Origin: Streptomyces sp.
GTDB taxonomy: Bacteria; Actinomycetota; Actinomycetes; Streptomycetales; Streptomycetaceae
DNA: 64,000 bases
Assembly (NCBI RefSeq): GCF_019510245.1
Contig: NZ_JAEKKT010000133.1
Coordinates: 1 to 64,000 of the forward strand
Direction of reading: 5' to 3'
Below, in pieces: positions 61,199-64,000 of this stretch. A model generated the notes under the pieces. The model made no database searches, was not told the DNA's origin, and saw only the letters and a list, made by a program, of their open reading frames with translations. The position numbers and the translations under genes are program-made. The stretch's first letter is position 1. Each line of letters opens with the position of its first letter.

Positions 61199-61200
61199 GG

Positions 61201-61320
61201 CTACTCCTTGGTGGTTGTCAGCAGTCCGGGGGTGACCAGGTCCAGCAGCGCGTCGGCCGTGCGGTCGGGCGGCCAGCCATGACCGCTGCGCAGGTGCAGG
61301 TACGTACGGGTGGGGAGAGT
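61201..61320 (-). pseudogene. TetR-family regulator, C-terminal remnant
   Basis: Just upstream of the hydrolase start the minus strand reads RSGHGWPPDRTADALLDLVT then PGLLTTTKE and stop. This resembles the last helix of a TetR-type ligand domain. No DNA-binding domain is nearby. The two-base gap to the hydrolase suggests they were one operon. Confidence 0.4.
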
Positions 61321-61365
61321 CTGCGCAGAAGGCAGCTCAGGATTGCTCCAGTCGCCGGGCCGGCA

Positions 61366-61749
61366 TCAGGGGGACGGCGCGGGCGGGCCGGGCTCGTCCG
61401 GGCCGCCGGGGTTCCGGCTGCCGTGTGCCGTGGCGGCCTCCTCTGCCCGGTGGGCCTGGGTGCCCTTCAGGTGGCGCAGCTCCGCCTGCAGAGCGCGGAT
61501 CCGCGCTTCGATCGCTTCGTCGGTGAGCATGGTCGGGTCGGATTCACCCGCTGCGGCATCGGTGACGGACGCGCCGGCGTCCGCGGGCCGGTCACGCATC
61601 ATCACCAGCACGGTGAGCGGGCAGACCAGCATGACCAGCAAAGGAACGGCCACAAGGTCCCAGGACGGAGGAAACGACAGCGTCCCGGCCACGGTGATGG
61701 CCAGTGGGACGAGGATCTTCTTGTCGAGGACCTTCTTGATCAGGCACAC
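61366..61749 (-). CDS. Small membrane protein of a copper locus
   Basis: A 127-residue protein: VCLIKKVLDKKILVPLAITV at the start, two hydrophobic segments (LVPLAITVAGTLSF, LVAVPLLVMLVCPLTVLVMM), then a charged region with a short coiled-coil-like helix (AIEARIRALQAELRHLKGTQ) and a Pro/Gly-rich tail. The GTG at 61749 with CAGGAG upstream is the best start. It is divergent from a membrane protein under a CsoR box; the gap also holds a CTAA-N5-TTAG palindrome. Small proteins of this design occur near copper genes in Streptomyces. Function unknown. Confidence 0.7.
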   Translation of the reverse strand: MCLIKKVLDKKILVPLAITVAGTLSFPPSWDLVAVPLLVMLVCPLTVLVMMRDRPADAGASVTDAAAGESDPTMLTDEAIEARIRALQAELRHLKGTQAHRAEEAATAHGSRNPGGPDEPGPPAPSP

Positions 61750-61817
61750 GTCGAGGCTCCTGACAGGCGAGGGGGCCGGCGCTCTGAGCAGATCATCCCC
61801 CGGCCGACCGATCACGA

Positions 61818-61830
61818 CTAATCTCCTTAG
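61818..61830. promoter_or_regulatory. CTAA-N5-TTAG palindrome, copy 3 (looser)
   Basis: CTAATCTCCTTAG shares the outer CTAA/TTAG of the sites at 40619 and 46122. It overlaps the likely promoter of the small membrane protein. Confidence 0.4.
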
Positions 61831-61856
61831 TACAGTAGTGTCACGACGGTTTGCCT

Positions 61857-61872
61857 ATACCCCTGGGGGGTA
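61857..61872 (+). promoter_or_regulatory. CsoR-type copper operator
   Basis: ATACCCCTGGGGGGTA is a strong CsoR-like palindrome, about 45 bases before the membrane-protein ATG. It suggests derepression by Cu(I). Confidence 0.8.
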
Positions 61873-61914
61873 CATGTGCAGGGCCATGGCATCTCACTGA
61901 AAAGGGGCACGGAT

Positions 61915-63354
61915 ATGGGCTGGCTGTGGGCAGCCATGACAAGCGGCGCACTCGCGCTGTTCAGCACCTACTGGGACGACTCGCTGCACACCGACATCGG
62001 GCGGGACACCTTCTGGAGCGCCCCGCACATGCTGCTCTACGGCTCGATCCTGGTCACACTCGGGACACTCGCCCGCTGGGCGTGGCCGCAGGCCCGCCGG
62101 GAGGGAACGGCCGGGATCCTCCGAGACCCCGTCCTGCGTGGAGCTGCCGTCTCCGGAGCGGCCGTGGGCATCTCGGCGCCCGCGGACGCGGCCTGGCACA
62201 CCGCCTTCGGCCGGGACGCCGTACTGTGGAGCCCGCCGCATCTGCTGGCCGTCGCGGCGACGATGGCACTGACCGTGGCGCTGCTGCGGGCCGTCGTCCA
62301 GCAGGGCGGCAGCCGTTTGCCCGTCATGGCGGCCGATTCCCTGGTCCTGGCCGCGGCGCTGGTGCCGGTCATGGAGTACGACTCCGACGTGCCCCAGTTC
62401 TCGGCGCTCTGGTACCTGCCGGTCGTGAGCGCCGGAGCGACCCTGGCGGTGGTGGTCATCCGCCGCTTCGATCCACACCCGAACGCCGTCGTCCACGCCG
62501 CGCTGCTGGTCACCGCGGCGCGGCTGCTGACGGTCGGCTTCCTGGCCCTGCTCGGCCACTCCACGCCGGTCGTACCGCCGGTACTCCTGGTGGCGATTGC
62601 CGTCGACCTCGTCCATCGGTGGCGCACCTCACCGTGGTGGTCGGCCCTCGTGGTGCCGGCCGCCGTGCACGCGGCATACGTACCGCTGCTGCCGGTAATG
62701 CCACACGGCACGGAGGTCTCCGCCGACCAGGTTGCGCCCTCGCTGCTGCTGGCACTGTCTGCCTCCGCGCTGGTGGTCCTGATGTCGGAAGACGTGCCGA
62801 GCCCACGGCGACGCACTGTTGAGGCCACGGTGGTCGCCTCGGCCCTCCTGATCGCCTTCCCCTTGCTCACCGCACCCCGCGCCCTCGCCCATGACCCGGG
62901 GCAGGGCGCCGACGCGGGCCAGGCCCGATGGCGGGCGTTCGTCGGGGAGCACGAGGTCGATGTCACGCTCACGACGGACGATCCCGCCCTGCGCCCCGTC
63001 GAGTTGGTCGCCCGACGCGCAGGAGAGAAAGCAACCGGACGTCTCACACCTGTCCCCGACGGCACCGATCGCGGCCGGATCGCGCTGCACGCCGAAGGCC
63101 GCTGGTTCCTGTACGCGACGTTCAAGGACGCCCGAAACCGGACCGCTGAGAGCTGGGTCGCCGTCCAGCAGGGCTCGGGACGGAACCTCACCACCACACG
63201 CCCCGTGTATCTCCCGCCGCCCCAGACGTACGGAGCCGGCCGGACCGCCGCCACCGTGGGCCTGTACGGCCTGGCCGCGGCGATCCTCCTCACGGTCGCC
63301 CGGTCCGGTCGCACCCACCGCGCCCCACAGCCGCGGCAGAGCGGAAGGAACTAA
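61915..63354 (+). CDS. Polytopic membrane protein, copper-regulated, with duplicated HT-GRD-PH motif
   Basis: A 479-residue protein with about ten hydrophobic segments and, near the C-terminus, a soluble beta-rich domain (FVGEHEVDVTLTTDDPALRP to WVAVQQGSGRN) that would lie outside the membrane. The motif DSLHTDIGRDTFWSAPHMLL (about residue 20) recurs as DAAWHTAFGRDAVLWSPPHL (about residue 95). The pattern H-T-x2-G-R-D-x2-W-S-x-P-H-x-L-L could be a paired metal-ligand set. ATG at 61915 has AAAGGGG upstream. A CsoR box in its promoter suggests copper handling, perhaps CopD-like import or oxidation. The family was not recognised. Confidence 0.75.
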   Translation: MGWLWAAMTSGALALFSTYWDDSLHTDIGRDTFWSAPHMLLYGSILVTLGTLARWAWPQARREGTAGILRDPVLRGAAVSGAAVGISAPADAAWHTAFGRDAVLWSPPHLLAVAATMALTVALLRAVVQQGGSRLPVMAADSLVLAAALVPVMEYDSDVPQFSALWYLPVVSAGATLAVVVIRRFDPHPNAVVHAALLVTAARLLTVGFLALLGHSTPVVPPVLLVAIAVDLVHRWRTSPWWSALVVPAAVHAAYVPLLPVMPHGTEVSADQVAPSLLLALSASALVVLMSEDVPSPRRRTVEATVVASALLIAFPLLTAPRALAHDPGQGADAGQARWRAFVGEHEVDVTLTTDDPALRPVELVARRAGEKATGRLTPVPDGTDRGRIALHAEGRWFLYATFKDARNRTAESWVAVQQGSGRNLTTTRPVYLPPPQTYGAGRTAATVGLYGLAAAILLTVARSGRTHRAPQPRQSGRN

Positions 63355-63415
63355 GCATCTTGGTGATCAGGGCATGAGGTGACCAGATCCATGTAACCTG
63401 CGTACGGTCCCAGGA

Positions 63416-63430
63416 ATACCCCTGGGGGTA
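63416..63430 (+). promoter_or_regulatory. CsoR-type copper operator
   Basis: ATACCCCTGGGGGTA, another CsoR-like box. It is the promoter remnant of the truncated copper ATPase that follows. Confidence 0.8.
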
Positions 63431-63479
63431 AGTTGTCGTCACTGTCGGAGCGGGGCGAAGCAACAACGTCGGCCCGGTA

Positions 63480-64000
63480 TCGACCCCACCCATCCACACC
63501 CTGTGACCCTGCAGGACGTGTACGCCGGGTGTGGACGAGCACGAACCGCTGCGGCTGGCAGGCAGGTTCGCACACGTCTCCGAGCACCCGATCGCCCGGG
63601 CCGTCGCCGCCGGTGCCGTGGAACGGGCCGGAAGTCTGCCCCTCCCGGAGAACTTCGAGGACGTCGCCGGACTCGGCGTCCAGGGCGTCGTCGACGCCAC
63701 GCGGTCCTCGTCGGCCGCGAGAAGCTCCTGAAGGCCGAGGCCAGGGCCGCGGCGGAGGCCGAGGGCCGTACGGCGGTGGCGGTCACCCGGCACGGCGAAG
63801 CGCGCGGTGTCCTCACCGTGGCCGACGCGGTCAAGGAGACCAGCGCAGAGGCGGTCGCCGAGCTCCGCAGGCTGGGCCTGAAGCCCGTGCTGCTGACCGG
63901 CGACAACCAGTTGGTCGCCGAGTCCGTCGCGCGCCGTCGGCATCGACGAGGTGATCGCCGAGGTCCTGCCCCAGGACAAGTTCGACGCCGTCAGGCGACT
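63480..64000 (+). pseudogene. Copper-transporting P1B-1 ATPase (CopA-like), deleted and frameshifted, runs off window
   Basis: Fragments in changing frames reproduce the soluble domain of CopA: DEHEPLRLAGRFAHVSEHPI then ARAVAAGAVERAGSLPLPEN (the HP motif SEHPIARA). After a shift near 63705 come VLVGREKLLKAEARAAAEAE and GLKPVLLTGDNQLVAESVA; after another near 63930, GIDEVIAEVLPQDKFDAVRR. The metal-binding domains, first helices, actuator domain and DKTGT site are absent upstream, where the CsoR box is only about 65 bases away. The N-terminal half has therefore been deleted. The 3' end lies beyond the window. Confidence 0.85.

Noticed and set aside
1..64000. tRNA, rRNA, riboswitch or phage structural genes
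   Set aside because: No cloverleaf-like sequence with T-loop consensus, rRNA-like stretch or phage-type gene was noticed by eye; absence cannot be proven without a covariance-model scan.

Overview
The window is high-GC actinomycete DNA, almost certainly from Streptomyces or a close relative. The signs are strong GC bias at third codon positions, frequent GTG/TTG starts behind GGAG-type ribosome binding sites, many 4-base ATGA/GTGA overlaps, Tat-type leaders and the regulator families present. It looks like a plastic chromosome arm: intact accessory operons lie between transposase remnants and at least a dozen broken genes. No rRNA, tRNA, CRISPR array or phage gene was seen.

Layout. 0-1.2 kb: a decayed IS5-type transposase beside a truncated MFS gene. 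1.4-6.9 kb: a TetR/MFS efflux pair and an MFS sugar transporter with a GH3 glycosidase. 8.7-12.8 kb: a secreted beta-helix protein with a duplicated C-terminal domain, divergent from a FadR-type regulator. 13.6-18 kb: an F420/NADP-type oxidoreductase, a Tat-exported NTF2-like protein, an aldehyde dehydrogenase gene split into opposite-strand pieces, and a hydrolase-DUF5519 fusion divergent from a MarR gene. 18.5-23.7 kb: an operon of NTF2-like protein, macrodomain-linked sirtuin (SirTM), zinc macrodomain and DODA-type dioxygenase, followed by an NTF2-NTF2-MoaF fusion divergent from an AraC regulator. 23.8-28.2 kb: an iron-box-controlled ZIP transporter, a decayed catechol-siderophore ligase and ABC exporter, and several small gene remnants.

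28.2-39 kb is metal biology: a P1B-4 ATPase with a [2Fe-2S] thioredoxin-like protein, a divergent ArsR sensor and operator, a BlaI-type repressor, a frameshifted multicopper oxidase, a DUF6153 protein and a lipoprotein. CsoR-type copper boxes lie here and again at 61.86 and 63.42 kb, where a broken copper ATPase runs off the window. 39.6-46.9 kb: a methyltransferase, a DHA2 exporter, a UGT-like glycosyltransferase, a two-component system and a SRPBCC protein. Two matching CTAAG-N3-CTTAG palindromes lie in this block.

47.1-61.2 kb is the most interesting region: a biosynthetic cluster built around a bacterial nitric oxide synthase. It encodes an acyl-CoA dehydrogenase-like protein, a thioester-reductase-type NAD protein, a class III aminotransferase, a SRPBCC protein, a flavin reductase, an SDR, a fatty-acid-hydroxylase-type membrane di-iron enzyme, NOS, GalU, a radical SAM enzyme, a free acyl carrier protein, a glycosyltransferase-like protein, a free condensation domain and an alpha/beta hydrolase. 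Tight coupling suggests one pathway in which an acyl or aminoacyl chain is carried on the ACP, reduced, aminated, possibly hydroxylated and glycosylated, with NO available for N-O/N-N or nitration chemistry. This pathway is inference. One internal segment (57.2-58.1 kb) is rearranged, so the cluster may be partly inactive.
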